DNA of 50,669 nt, taken from Lentzea aerocolonigenes (GTDB lineage: Bacteria; Actinomycetota; Actinomycetes; Mycobacteriales; Pseudonocardiaceae). The position numbers and the translations under genes were made by a program. The stretch is from positions 1 to 50,669 of the forward strand of contig NZ_JYJG01000139.1 in assembly GCF_000955955.1 (NCBI RefSeq), given 5' to 3'. Positions 9,286 to 19,058 of this stretch are shown here, in pieces (positions within the stretch are counted from its first letter, which is position 1; each line of letters opens with the position of its first letter). The notes beneath the pieces are model-generated. The model saw only the letters and a list, made by a program, of their open reading frames with translations, was not told the DNA's origin and searched no databases.

Positions 9286-9426
9286 ATGCCGGTCTGGCAC
9301 AAGAGCAGCTACAGCGCCGAAGGCAACGACTGCGTCGAGGTCGGTCGTGGCATCGGCATCCGGGACAGCAAAGCGCCGACCACGCACCTGCCGGTGTCGG
9401 ACAAGGCGTGGTCGGCGTTCCTCGAA

Positions 9427-9450
<24 letters not shown>
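9286..9450 (+). CDS. DUF397 small protein
   Basis: A 54-residue protein beginning MPVWHKSSYS, the standard DUF397 opening, with the conserved CVEVG and IRDSKAP segments. The ATG at 9286 has GAGGAG nine bases upstream, whereas the in-frame ATG at 9277 directly abuts that ribosome site, so 9286 is preferred. It is the likely modulator of the preceding DUF5753 regulator. Its last 24 bases overlap the 3' end of ptsI on the other strand. Confidence 0.85.
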
Positions 9451-11057
<1,607 letters not shown>

Positions 11058-11058
<1 letters not shown>

Positions 11059-11071
11059 GGTCTAGACCATA
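11058..11071 (-). promoter_or_regulatory. DasR-type dre operator fused to the ptsI -10 box
   Basis: ATGGTCTAGACCAT (11057-11070) is a perfect 14-bp palindrome whose core TGGTCTAGACCA is the core of the DasR responsive element consensus known from Streptomyces PTS genes. On the minus strand the -10 box TATGGT (11071-11066) overlaps the palindrome and lies 7 bases before the ATG. A bound GntR-family repressor would therefore cover both the promoter and the 5' end of a leaderless message. Confidence 0.75.
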
Positions 11072-11106
11072 CCCTTCCACCGGGAACCGACGACAGCTCA
11101 GTGTGA

Positions 11107-11952
11107 CTAATCCAGCGGCGGAATGCGGAAAGCAGCGGAGGCGGTTGTCGTGGCGTAACGCAGAAGTGCGTCTCCATCGACCATCCGATACATCGTGTTC
11201 ACAAACGTCCTCAGCTCGCGCTGGTACGAGATGAAGAGCAGGCCGTCGGCGAAGTTGTAGGAGCGGCGCAGCATCAGGCCCGCCCCCGCCATCAGCGGAT
11301 GCGCCCGCCGGACGTGCGCGTCGGCCGGGATGACGTACTCGCCGTCCGGTGTCTTTGCCGACAAATCGACCTCTTCGCCGCCGGACAACGGCACGGCGTC
11401 GTGCTTCCTGCGCCCGAAGACCCGTTCCTGTTCAGCGACGGACAGCACCTTGAAGGCCGCGAAGTCGAGCTTGATCCGGCGCACGACCGCGATCGTCGAC
11501 CCGTCCGGCAGCCAGACCTCCTGCTCGAACTCGTCCGGCGTCTTCGGCACGACGATGCCGTCCTTGAAACCCAACCCGTTCGTGCGATCAGCGTTGCAAA
11601 AGCCCTGTTCACGCCACCGCAACTGGCCATCGGGCCGCAACCGCGCAGCCGCGTCGCTCACCGCATCGACATCGTCTCCGCAGATCTGCAGGAAGAGCTT
11701 CCCGCCGAGCTCCCGCGGCCGGACCGCGTCACCGGGGAACTCCGGCAGCCCGTCGATCCCGTGCCCCCACGTCACCGTGACCGACGAGCTGACCTGCGCA
11801 GATGGCACGGCAGTCGCGTCCCACACGGAGACGTCGGCGTGCAGCTGCGGCGGCGTGACGACACCGGGCTGACGTTCAGGCGAGCCGCATGCGCCGAGTA
11901 GCCCAAGAGCAGCAGCGCCGTACAGCAGACGGCGGCGTGAGAGTTGGCCCAC
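11107..11952 (-). CDS. Compact DyP-type heme peroxidase with Tat-lipoprotein signal
   Basis: A 281-residue exported peroxidase of the DyP/EfeB type. The N-terminus has a twin-arginine motif (SRRRLLYG) running into a lipobox (LLGACG), so the folded protein should be Tat-exported and lipid-anchored. The DyP marker GXXDG is present as GFKDG, with the proximal-His segment RRAHPL and the following RRSYNF. Compared with usual DyPs the N-terminal ferredoxin-like half is short, as if about 60 residues were missing before VTWGHGIDGLP. The GTG at 11952 puts the signal peptide at the very N-terminus; the longer frame would invade the divergent gene. EfeB roles (iron release or heme peroxidation) are possible, but no efeUO neighbours are seen. 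Confidence 0.8.
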   Translation of the reverse strand: MGQLSRRRLLYGAAALGLLGACGSPERQPGVVTPPQLHADVSVWDATAVPSAQVSSSVTVTWGHGIDGLPEFPGDAVRPRELGGKLFLQICGDDVDAVSDAAARLRPDGQLRWREQGFCNADRTNGLGFKDGIVVPKTPDEFEQEVWLPDGSTIAVVRRIKLDFAAFKVLSVAEQERVFGRRKHDAVPLSGGEEVDLSAKTPDGEYVIPADAHVRRAHPLMAGAGLMLRRSYNFADGLLFISYQRELRTFVNTMYRMVDGDALLRYATTTASAAFRIPPLD

Positions 11953-11961
11953 AGGGGCAGT

Positions 11962-11991
11962 GTGACAGTAGGCCGAACGGCGCAGTACGGT
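11962..11991 (+). promoter_or_regulatory. Promoter for the beta-helix lipoprotein gene
   Basis: A -35 box GTGACA (11962-11967) and a -10 box TACGGT (11986-11991) are separated by 18 bases, and the GTG start at 12000 follows after 8 bases. This is a well-formed vegetative promoter giving a leaderless transcript. It lies in the 47-bp gap shared with the divergent DyP gene. Confidence 0.6.
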
Positions 11992-11999
11992 GACCGGCT

Positions 12000-13214
12000 G
12001 TGCGCGCTCCGTACACACTGACAGCACTGCTTCTGGTCGCCGGTTGCTCGTCGGCGGCGCAACCGAAACTCGGCGGCGAGATCGCCGTCCCGGCGCAGCT
12101 GGGCACCATCCAGGCCGCCGTCGACGCGGCGCGGGAAGGCGCGACCATCGTCGTGTCGCCCGGCGTCTACAAGGAGTCCGTGCAGGTCAGGACCAAGGGT
12201 CTGACGATCAGGGGCACCCAGCGCGGCAGCGTGATCATCGACGGCGAGGTCAAGCGCGCCAACGGGATCGTGGTCACCGCGCCGGAGGTGTCGGTGCAGA
12301 ACCTGACCGTCCGCAACCACACGCTGAACGGCGTCCTGGTCACCGGGCTGAGCGAGAACGGCGGGATGGGCCGTGGCAGCAACGGCTACACGAAGCTCGA
12401 CACGCAGAAGTTCCCGCCGTTGCAGGGCTTCCGCGTCTCGTACGTGACGGCGAGCAACAACGCGCTGTACGGCATCTACGCGTTCGACGCCCAGCACGGC
12501 GTGATCGAGCAGAGCTACGCGAGCGGCAGCGCGGACTCCGGTTTCTACGTCGGCCAGTGCAAGCCGTGCGACATCGTCGTGCGCGGCAACGTCGCCGAGC
12601 GCAACGCCGTCGGTTACGAGGGCACGAACTCGTCCGGCCAGATGTACGTGCTGGGCAACAGGTTCAGCGGCAACCGGGTCGGCATGACCTCGAACTCCGA
12701 CTACCAGGAGGCGTTCGTGCCGCAGGAGGACGCCACGTTCGCCGGCAACCTCGTGTCGGACAACGCCGAAGCCCTCTCCCCGGCTCAGGCCGACGGCGCC
12801 TTCGGACTCGGCATGGGCATTGCGGGCGGCACGCGGAACCTGGTGTCCCGCAACCTGATCACCGGCAACCCCGGCATCGGCGTCGCCCTGGGTTCCAGCG
12901 AGGACATGGCACCGCTCGACAACCTCTTCGAGGGCAACGTGATCACGCACAACGGCCTGGACGTGCTGTACGCGGCCTCGAAACGGGCACCCGGCAAGAA
13001 CAACTGCTTCGCCCGCGAACGCTGCTACGACGGCGTCGGCGACCCGTTGCCGAAATCCTCTGCACCTCGCGGGATCCCGTTCAACCAGGTCGCGGCTCCT
13101 CCGCTGCAGCCGGAGATGCCGAAGGACCCGTTGCCGGACAAGGCACCGAACGTCGAGAAGTACGGGGTTCCGACCGAGGACCTGTTCGAAGACCGTGCGG
13201 CGGTGCGGTCGTGA
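12000..13214 (+). CDS. Right-handed parallel beta-helix lipoprotein
   Basis: A 404-residue exported protein with a lipoprotein signal (LLLVAGCSS) and repeated beta-helix coils (NLTVRNHTLNGV, NVAERNAVGYEG, NLVSDNAEAL, NLITGNPGIGV, NVITHNGLDV) of the pectate-lyase/NosD fold, starting at TIQAAVDAAREG. This fold is used by polysaccharide lyases, epimerases and the copper-loading protein NosD, but I cannot see a catalytic set. The C-terminal tail (about 340-404) is Pro-rich. The GTG start is leaderless, and the stop overlaps the next lipoprotein gene (GTGA), so the two act together. Confidence 0.78.
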   Translation: MRAPYTLTALLLVAGCSSAAQPKLGGEIAVPAQLGTIQAAVDAAREGATIVVSPGVYKESVQVRTKGLTIRGTQRGSVIIDGEVKRANGIVVTAPEVSVQNLTVRNHTLNGVLVTGLSENGGMGRGSNGYTKLDTQKFPPLQGFRVSYVTASNNALYGIYAFDAQHGVIEQSYASGSADSGFYVGQCKPCDIVVRGNVAERNAVGYEGTNSSGQMYVLGNRFSGNRVGMTSNSDYQEAFVPQEDATFAGNLVSDNAEALSPAQADGAFGLGMGIAGGTRNLVSRNLITGNPGIGVALGSSEDMAPLDNLFEGNVITHNGLDVLYAASKRAPGKNNCFARERCYDGVGDPLPKSSAPRGIPFNQVAAPPLQPEMPKDPLPDKAPNVEKYGVPTEDLFEDRAAVRS

Positions 13215-13882
13215 AGAAAGCCCTCGCGCTGTTGCTGGTGCTGTCGGCCTGCAGCGCCACGCCAGATCCGCGGCCTCTCTCGATCCCAGAGGCAGAACGC
13301 CTGGCGCTCGTCAGGTTCTCCAACTACACGACCGGGACCAGCGGGTTCACCGCGTCCGTGCCGTCGCCCGGCGGCAAGCTCGTGCTGGACGGCCGCGTCG
13401 ACTTCGTGAACCACCTCGGCTACGCGGGCATGCGCACGGACGGCCGCGACGACCAGTTCTCCAGGGGCCTGGTGCAGTGGAACCTCGGCCGGATGGCGTT
13501 CGCGATGAACCCGTCCACCAAGCCGGTCGACCCGATTCCCGTGGTCGACTGGCAGATCCGCGACCTGCGCGAACGGGGCTCGGAGCTGGACGGCGCGTTG
13601 AGGCTGCTGGTGAACCTCGGTTCCGACCGGCCGGAGAACCCTCAGCTGCTGCTGCAGAGTTCCGCGCGCTGGTTGCGTTCGGACAGGATCGGCGAGACGG
13701 CCGTCGACATCTTCGAGGGGCCCAAGAAGGACAACGCGGACGCGAGGCTGCGCTACTGGCTCGACCAGGACGGCAAGCTCCGCAGGCTGGAAGCCAAGCT
13801 GGGCAACCAGGAAGAGCTCGCCGTCTTCGACTTCACCGGGTCGGGCGACCCCGTGAAGGTCATCCCGCCACTGGCGAGCTGA
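13211..13882 (+). CDS. Hypothetical lipoprotein
   Basis: A 223-residue lipoprotein: signal peptide with lipobox LVLSACSA at about 8-15, then a soluble domain rich in short beta segments (VLDGRVDFVNHLGYAGMRT region). The layout resembles LppX/LprG-like carriers with a Thr/Gly-rich ligand-binding start, but the match is not convincing. It is coupled to the beta-helix gene by GTGA overlap. Its last 23 bases overlap the 3' end of rbsK on the opposite strand. Function unknown. Confidence 0.7.
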   Translation: MKKALALLLVLSACSATPDPRPLSIPEAERLALVRFSNYTTGTSGFTASVPSPGGKLVLDGRVDFVNHLGYAGMRTDGRDDQFSRGLVQWNLGRMAFAMNPSTKPVDPIPVVDWQIRDLRERGSELDGALRLLVNLGSDRPENPQLLLQSSARWLRSDRIGETAVDIFEGPKKDNADARLRYWLDQDGKLRRLEAKLGNQEELAVFDFTGSGDPVKVIPPLAS

Positions 13883-14738
13883 CCTCGGCTGCGGTCGGGT
13901 ACGAGGGCTGCGCGCCGGCCTTCGTGACGGACAACGCGGCGACCTTCACCGCGTACTCGGCGGCGACCACGACCCGGTCGCCCTCGGCCAGTCGCGCGGA
14001 GAAGGCGCCGGCGAACGCGTCACCGGCACCGGTCGTGTCGACGACCTTGTCGACCTTCACCCCCGGGATCTCCTTGACCCCGGCGGGCAGGACCACGGCC
14101 ACCCCGCGTTCGCCGAGCGTCACGATCGCGGTGTGCGGGCCGAGCCGGAGCAGGTGCCGCCAGTCGGACGCGAGCTGTGCGGCCTCGTGCTCGTTCACGA
14201 TCAACGTCGTGAGCTGCTTGAGCGTCTCGGCGGGCAGTTCCGCGACCGGCGAGAGGTTCAGCACCGTCTTCACGCCGGCCTTCGAGGCGGCGTCGATCGC
14301 GTGGATCACCGTCTCCAGCGGCACTTCCAGCGAGCACGTCAGCACCTGCACGCCGTCGAACGACAGAGCGTCCACATCGGACTCGGCGACGTCGGCGTTG
14401 GCGCCGGGGGAGACGACGATGGAGTTCTCGCCGTCCGGGGTCACGGTGATGTAAGCGATCCCGGTAGGGCGCTGTGACGTCTTCACCAGCGCGGTGTCCA
14501 CGCCCGAATCCTCGAGCGAAGAACGCAGCAGCGAGCCGTATCCGTCATCACCAAGAGCGCCGACGAGTGCCACGGAAGCACCCACCCGAGCAGCGGCAAC
14601 CGCCGTGTTCGCGCCCTTGCCGCCGGGCAGCACGACGGTGTCGCCGCCGAGCACGGTCTCACCGCCGCCGGGCCGCCTGCCGACCTCGACCACGAGGTCG
14701 GCGTTGGCGGACCCGAGCACGAGCAGAGGCTTCGTCAC
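13860..14738 (-). CDS. rbsK: Ribokinase
   Basis: PfkB-family sugar kinase of 292 residues that phosphorylates ribose at O5 to ribose 5-phosphate. Visible signatures are the N-terminal GGKGANTAVAAARVG and the C-terminal DTTGAGDAFAGAF, whose Asp is the catalytic base in an anion hole. It is last in the ribose operon and its GTG start overlaps the rbsB stop (GTGA). The pathway is complete here: import by RbsACB and phosphorylation by RbsK. Confidence 0.93.
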   Translation of the reverse strand: MTKPLLVLGSANADLVVEVGRRPGGGETVLGGDTVVLPGGKGANTAVAAARVGASVALVGALGDDGYGSLLRSSLEDSGVDTALVKTSQRPTGIAYITVTPDGENSIVVSPGANADVAESDVDALSFDGVQVLTCSLEVPLETVIHAIDAASKAGVKTVLNLSPVAELPAETLKQLTTLIVNEHEAAQLASDWRHLLRLGPHTAIVTLGERGVAVVLPAGVKEIPGVKVDKVVDTTGAGDAFAGAFSARLAEGDRVVVAAEYAVKVAALSVTKAGAQPSYPTAAEVSSPVAG

Positions 14739-15652
14739 TTGTTGAACTCTGCCACGTTCTGCTTCGTGATGACCTTCACCTCGACGTCGACGACCTGCTG
14801 AACGGGCTCGCCCTTCGCAGCCTTGACCGCCTGCTCGACGGACTTGGACCCGAGCAGCTTCGGCTGCTGCGCGATCGTCGCGACCATGGTGCCGTCCTGG
14901 ATCGCCTTCAGACCGTCCGGCGTGCCGTCGAAGCCGACGACCATGACGTCCTTGCCGGCACGGGCGCCGAGCGCCTTGATCGCACCGAGCGCCATCTCGT
15001 CGTTCTCGGCGAAGATGCCCTTGAGACCGGGGTGACCCTGCAGCAGGTTCGTGGTCTCGTTGAGGCCCTTGGCGCGGTCGAAGTCCGCGACGGCCGTGGC
15101 CGCGACCTTGATGTTGCCGCTGTTCAGGCCCTGCTCGAAGCCCTGCCCGCGGTCACGCGACGCGGACGCGCCCGGAATGCCCTTGAGGTGCGCGACCTCG
15201 CCGGACGTGGCGCGGCCGAGCTCGATGGCCGCGAGGCTGCCGCCGGAGACGTTGTTCGAGGCGACCTCGGCGGCGACCTTGCCCTCGACCGCGCGGTCGA
15301 CCGAGATCAGCGGGATGTTCGCCATCTCCGCTGCCTTGGCGGCGGGCGCGGACTGCTTGGAGTCCACCGGGTTCAGGATGATCACCTTCACGCCCTGGGT
15401 CACCAGCGTCTGCACCTGGTTGACCTGGTTCGTGGCGTCGTTCTGCGCGTCGACCACGGTCAGCTTGGCGCCGAGCTGGTTCGCCATCTCCTGCGCGCCC
15501 TGCTGCAGCTGCACGAAGAACGGGTTGTTCAAAGTGGACACCGCGAGGCCGATCGTGATGCCGCTTCCTCCGGACGCCCCTGTACCGCTGCACCCGGTCG
15601 CCAGCAGAGCAGCGGCGCCGAGCGTCAGCGCGATCCGTCGGGTCACCTTCAT
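14735..15652 (-). CDS. rbsB: Ribose ABC transporter substrate-binding lipoprotein
   Basis: A 305-residue sugar-binding protein of the Peripla_BP_4 type. The signal peptide has a clear lipobox (LLATGCSG), so it is anchored on the outside of the membrane. The mature part has the family hallmarks ISVDRAVEG and GIFAENDEMALG that line the ribose site. It lies 29 bases after rbsC and overlaps rbsK. Confidence 0.93.
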   Translation of the reverse strand: MKVTRRIALTLGAAALLATGCSGTGASGGSGITIGLAVSTLNNPFFVQLQQGAQEMANQLGAKLTVVDAQNDATNQVNQVQTLVTQGVKVIILNPVDSKQSAPAAKAAEMANIPLISVDRAVEGKVAAEVASNNVSGGSLAAIELGRATSGEVAHLKGIPGASASRDRGQGFEQGLNSGNIKVAATAVADFDRAKGLNETTNLLQGHPGLKGIFAENDEMALGAIKALGARAGKDVMVVGFDGTPDGLKAIQDGTMVATIAQQPKLLGSKSVEQAVKAAKGEPVQQVVDVEVKVITKQNVAEFNK

Positions 15653-15681
15653 TGGTGTTTTCCTTACCTGTTCGGGATATC

Positions 15682-16587
15682 TCAGCGACGGCGAAGTGAG
15701 TCGAGCAGCGCGGCGAGAGCGATCACCACACCGATGACGACCTGCTGCCAGAACGGCGGCACTTGCAGCAGGTTGAGGCCGTTGCGCAGGACGGCGAGCA
15801 CAAGTGCGCCGACCAACGTCCCGGTGGCGCGGCCAACGCCACCGGACAACGACGCACCGCCGATGACGACCGCGGCGATCGCGTCGAGCTCGTAGCCGAC
15901 CGCTGCCTGCGGACCGGCGGACCCCAGCCGTCCCGCGAGCACGAGGCCCGCGGCGGCGGCGAACAGGCCGCTCAGCGCGTAGATCCAGAGCTTCTGCTTC
16001 CGGACGTCGATGCCGCTGAGCTTGGCTGCTTCCTCGTTGCCGCCGATCGCGTACATGCGGCGGCCGAGGTTGGTGCGGGTGAGGATCAGGCCGGTGACGC
16101 CGAAGAACGCCAGCATCAGCAGCAGCGGCAACGGGACCATCGGCGCGAGGTTCGAGCCGAGGAACGTCACCGCGGCGTCGGTCTCGTGCGGCTGACCTCC
16201 GGCAATGACCACCGCCAGGCCACGCGCGATGCTCAGCGTCGCGAGCGTCGCGATGAACGGCGGCAGCTTGCCGTACGCGATCAACACACCGTTGAGGAGG
16301 CCGCAGATCACCCCGAAGACCAGGCCGACCGGACCGGCGGTGAGCGCACCGACCATGCCGGCGAACGCGGCGACGCTGCCCACCGACAGGTCGATGCCGC
16401 CGGCGACGACCACGAACGTCATGCCGAAAGCCATGATCGCGATGACCGCGGTCTGAACACCGACGTTGAGCAGGTTCTGCACCGACAGGAACGCCGGCTG
16501 CATGACCGTGATCACCGCGGCGAGCAGGACCAGTCCCGCCAATGCGCCGTTCTCGCTGGTGAACTTGCGAATGTTGATCGTGCTCAC
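15682..16587 (-). CDS. rbsC: Ribose ABC transporter permease
   Basis: Membrane channel of the ribose importer, 301 residues with about ten hydrophobic segments and the BPD_transp_2 signature FVVVAGGIDLSVGS; a second conserved loop is GGASLSGGVGRATGTL. The true GTG start at 16587 overlaps the rbsA stop (GTGA). The longer upstream frame is only the overlap with rbsA. It is about 20 residues shorter than E. coli RbsC. Confidence 0.93.
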   Translation of the reverse strand: MSTINIRKFTSENGALAGLVLLAAVITVMQPAFLSVQNLLNVGVQTAVIAIMAFGMTFVVVAGGIDLSVGSVAAFAGMVGALTAGPVGLVFGVICGLLNGVLIAYGKLPPFIATLATLSIARGLAVVIAGGQPHETDAAVTFLGSNLAPMVPLPLLLMLAFFGVTGLILTRTNLGRRMYAIGGNEEAAKLSGIDVRKQKLWIYALSGLFAAAAGLVLAGRLGSAGPQAAVGYELDAIAAVVIGGASLSGGVGRATGTLVGALVLAVLRNGLNLLQVPPFWQQVVIGVVIALAALLDSLRRR

Positions 16588-17993
16588 GCTGAGATCTCCT
16601 GCACGGCGAGTGCCATCACCTGGTCTTGGGTCGCGCCCTTGGGCAGCTCGCCCGCGACTTTTCCGTGGGCCATCACGACGACGCGGTCGCTCATCCCGAT
16701 CACCTCGGGCAGGTCGCTGGACACGAGCAGCACGGCCCGGCCCTGCGCGGTCATCCGGTTGATCAGCTCGTAGATCTCGACCTTCGCGCCGACGTCGACG
16801 CCGCGCGTGGGCTCGTCGAGGATCAGCACCTTCGGGTCGGCGAGCAGCCACTTGCCGATGACGACCTTCTGCTGGTTGCCGCCGGAGAGCTCCTTCACGG
16901 GCTGCTCGACGCGGCCCTTGATCCGGAGCTTGCCCGCGATGTCGTGCAGGCGTTTCCGGTCGCGGTTCTCCAGCGTGGCCAGCTCCAGGTTCTGTCCGAC
17001 CGTCGCGGTCAGCACCAGTCCCTGGCCCTTGCGGTCTTCCGGCACGAGGCCGAGTCCTGCCTTGATCGCGGCCTGGACGTTCCCGCGCGGCAACGTTTTC
17101 CCGTCGACCTGCACGCTGCCGCGGTCGTAGTCGTCCACACCGAACGCGGCCCGCGCGACTTCCGTCCGTCCGGCACCGACCAGACCGGCGATGCCGACGA
17201 CCTCGCCCGCGTGTACCTCGATGGAGATGTCCTCGAAGACACCACGCTTCGTGAGGTTGCTGATCTGCAGGAGCGGCTGGCCAGGACGTTGCCGTGCGCG
17301 CGGGTACTGCTCGTTGATCGGACGGCCGACCATGAGCTCGATCATGTGCTGAGTCGTTGCCCGCGGCCCGAGGACGCCCACGCTGCGGCCGTCGCGCAGG
17401 ACCGTGATGCGGTCGGCGATCCGCTGGATCTCGTCGAGGTGGTGCGTGATGAAGACGAGGCCGACGCCGTTCTTGCGCAGCTGAGCCATGATCTGCAGCA
17501 ACCGGTCGGTCTCGGTGTCGGTGAGGACCGCGGTCGGTTCGTCGAGGATCAGGACGCCTGAGTTCTTGTCGAGCGCGCGGGCGATCTCGATCATCTGCTG
17601 CTGCGCGATGCCGAGGTCCTTGACCTTGGCGTTCGGGTCGACGTTGAGCCCGACCCGTTCCAGCAGCTTCGGGGCCCTGCGGCGCATCTCGGCGCGGTCG
17701 ACGAACCCGTACTTGCGCGGCAGCCGGTTGAGGAACAGGTTCTCCGCGACTGACAGCTCGGGGACGAGCGCCAACTCCTGGTGGATCACGGCGAGGCTGG
17801 CTTTGCCCTCGATCGTGCCCGCGTCGTGGCTGTGGATGCCCGCGAGCACCTTGACCAGCGTGGACTTGCCGGCGCCGTTCTCGCCGAGCAGGACGTGGAC
17901 CTCGCCCGCGTTGATGTCGAGGTCGACGCCGTCCAACGCTTTGGTGGCGCCGAAGTGCTTGGTGATGCCGCGAGCGGTGATGAGCGTCTTCAC
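16584..17993 (-). CDS. rbsA: Ribose ABC transporter ATP-binding protein (tandem ATPase)
   Basis: Double-ATPase subunit of the ribose importer, 469 residues. The first nucleotide-binding domain has Walker A GENGAGKST and the degenerate signature LGIAQQQMIEIARAL. The second has an atypical Walker A (GLVGAGRTE) and the intact signature LSGGNQQKVVIGKWL, with ILDEPTRGVDVG as Walker B. It is about 30 residues shorter than E. coli RbsA; the shortening lies before the first Q-loop, where GTIEGKASLAVIHQEL joins directly. The GTG start overlaps the rbsR stop. Confidence 0.92.
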   Translation of the reverse strand: MKTLITARGITKHFGATKALDGVDLDINAGEVHVLLGENGAGKSTLVKVLAGIHSHDAGTIEGKASLAVIHQELALVPELSVAENLFLNRLPRKYGFVDRAEMRRRAPKLLERVGLNVDPNAKVKDLGIAQQQMIEIARALDKNSGVLILDEPTAVLTDTETDRLLQIMAQLRKNGVGLVFITHHLDEIQRIADRITVLRDGRSVGVLGPRATTQHMIELMVGRPINEQYPRARQRPGQPLLQISNLTKRGVFEDISIEVHAGEVVGIAGLVGAGRTEVARAAFGVDDYDRGSVQVDGKTLPRGNVQAAIKAGLGLVPEDRKGQGLVLTATVGQNLELATLENRDRKRLHDIAGKLRIKGRVEQPVKELSGGNQQKVVIGKWLLADPKVLILDEPTRGVDVGAKVEIYELINRMTAQGRAVLLVSSDLPEVIGMSDRVVVMAHGKVAGELPKGATQDQVMALAVQEISA

Positions 17994-18964
17994 AGCTCGG
18001 CCTCCCCGCACGAGCCGCGCAGCACGAGCTTCGCGGTGAGGCGGACGTCGTCGGGCTGCTGGCCGTTGATCAGGGCGAGCAGGCTGCGGGCGGCGGCCCG
18101 GCCCATCTCCACGGTCGGCTGGGCGATGACCGTGATCGGCGGGTCGAGCAGCGGGAACCACGGCTGGTCGTCGAACACCGCGAGCGCGATGTCGTGCGGA
18201 ATCTGCAGGCCACGGGCCCTGATCTCGCCCAACGCGCCGAGGCCCATCAGGTTGTCCATCACGACGAGCGCAGTGACTCCGTCGTCGATCAGCTTCGCGG
18301 CGGCCTGGCTGCCGCTCTCCTGCCGGAAATCACCGTGCACGACCCGCGCGACGCCACCGAGAGCGCCGGTCAGCACGTCGGTTCGTTCTCTTCCAGTGGA
18401 GGTGTTCGGCGGTCCCGCGATCACACCGATGCGGGAGTGGCCGGCGCCGACGAGCCGCCGGGCGAGCGCGGTCAATGCCTCGCTGCCGTCGGCGCGGACG
18501 ACGGGGCATGTGGCGCCCCTGACCGTCCGGTCGAGCAGGACGAGCGGTACGCCGCCTGCGCTCACTTCGCGAACCAGGCTCGGGTCGTCGGTCGCGGGGC
18601 ACAGCAGGAGGCCGTCCACCCGGCGGTCGAGCAGGGTGCGCACGTACGTGGCTTCCTGCTCGGCGCTCTCGTCGGCGTTCCCGATCACGACGCAGTAGCC
18701 GTGTGACCGGGCTTCGTCCTCGACCGCTCGCGCGATCTCGGCGAAGAACGGGTTCAGCAGATCGCTGATGACCAGACCGAGGGTCTGGGTGCTGGTGGTC
18801 CTGAGGGATCGCGCCAGGGCGTTGGGCCGGTAACCGAGCTCCTCGATCGCGGCGAGCACGCGCTCACGGGTCTCCGGGGTCGGTGCGGCATGGCCGTTGA
18901 GCACGCGCGACACGGTGGCCGTGGAGACGCCGGCGTGCTGCGCGACGTCCTTCATGGTCGTCAC
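17990..18964 (-). CDS. rbsR: LacI-family repressor of the ribose operon
   Basis: A 324-residue LacI/GalR regulator with the helix-turn-helix MKDVAQHAGVSTATVSRVLN, the hinge helix region PNALARSLRT and a periplasmic-binding-like effector domain. It is the first gene of the operon and is coupled to rbsA by GTGA, so it probably regulates itself and the whole rbs unit in response to ribose. The start could be GTG 18964 or ATG 18955; neither has a ribosome site. Confidence 0.9.
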   Translation of the reverse strand: MTTMKDVAQHAGVSTATVSRVLNGHAAPTPETRERVLAAIEELGYRPNALARSLRTTSTQTLGLVISDLLNPFFAEIARAVEDEARSHGYCVVIGNADESAEQEATYVRTLLDRRVDGLLLCPATDDPSLVREVSAGGVPLVLLDRTVRGATCPVVRADGSEALTALARRLVGAGHSRIGVIAGPPNTSTGRERTDVLTGALGGVARVVHGDFRQESGSQAAAKLIDDGVTALVVMDNLMGLGALGEIRARGLQIPHDIALAVFDDQPWFPLLDPPITVIAQPTVEMGRAAARSLLALINGQQPDDVRLTAKLVLRGSCGEAEL

Positions 18965-18975
18965 GGCGCAGAAGT

Positions 18976-18985
18976 TAATCGATTA
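18976..18985. promoter_or_regulatory. Putative RbsR operator
   Basis: TAATCGATTA is a perfect 10-bp palindrome with the central CG typical of LacI-family operators, in the context GTTAATCGATTAC. It lies 12 bases before the rbsR GTG in the gap shared with the divergent DUF2339 gene. Assignment to RbsR is by position and type of motif. Confidence 0.6.
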
Positions 18986-19058
18986 CACACCTATGTAGTC
19001 AAGCCGGATGAGTAGGTGTACGGATGTCACTGGGCGTGCTCTGCCTCACTCTGATCAC

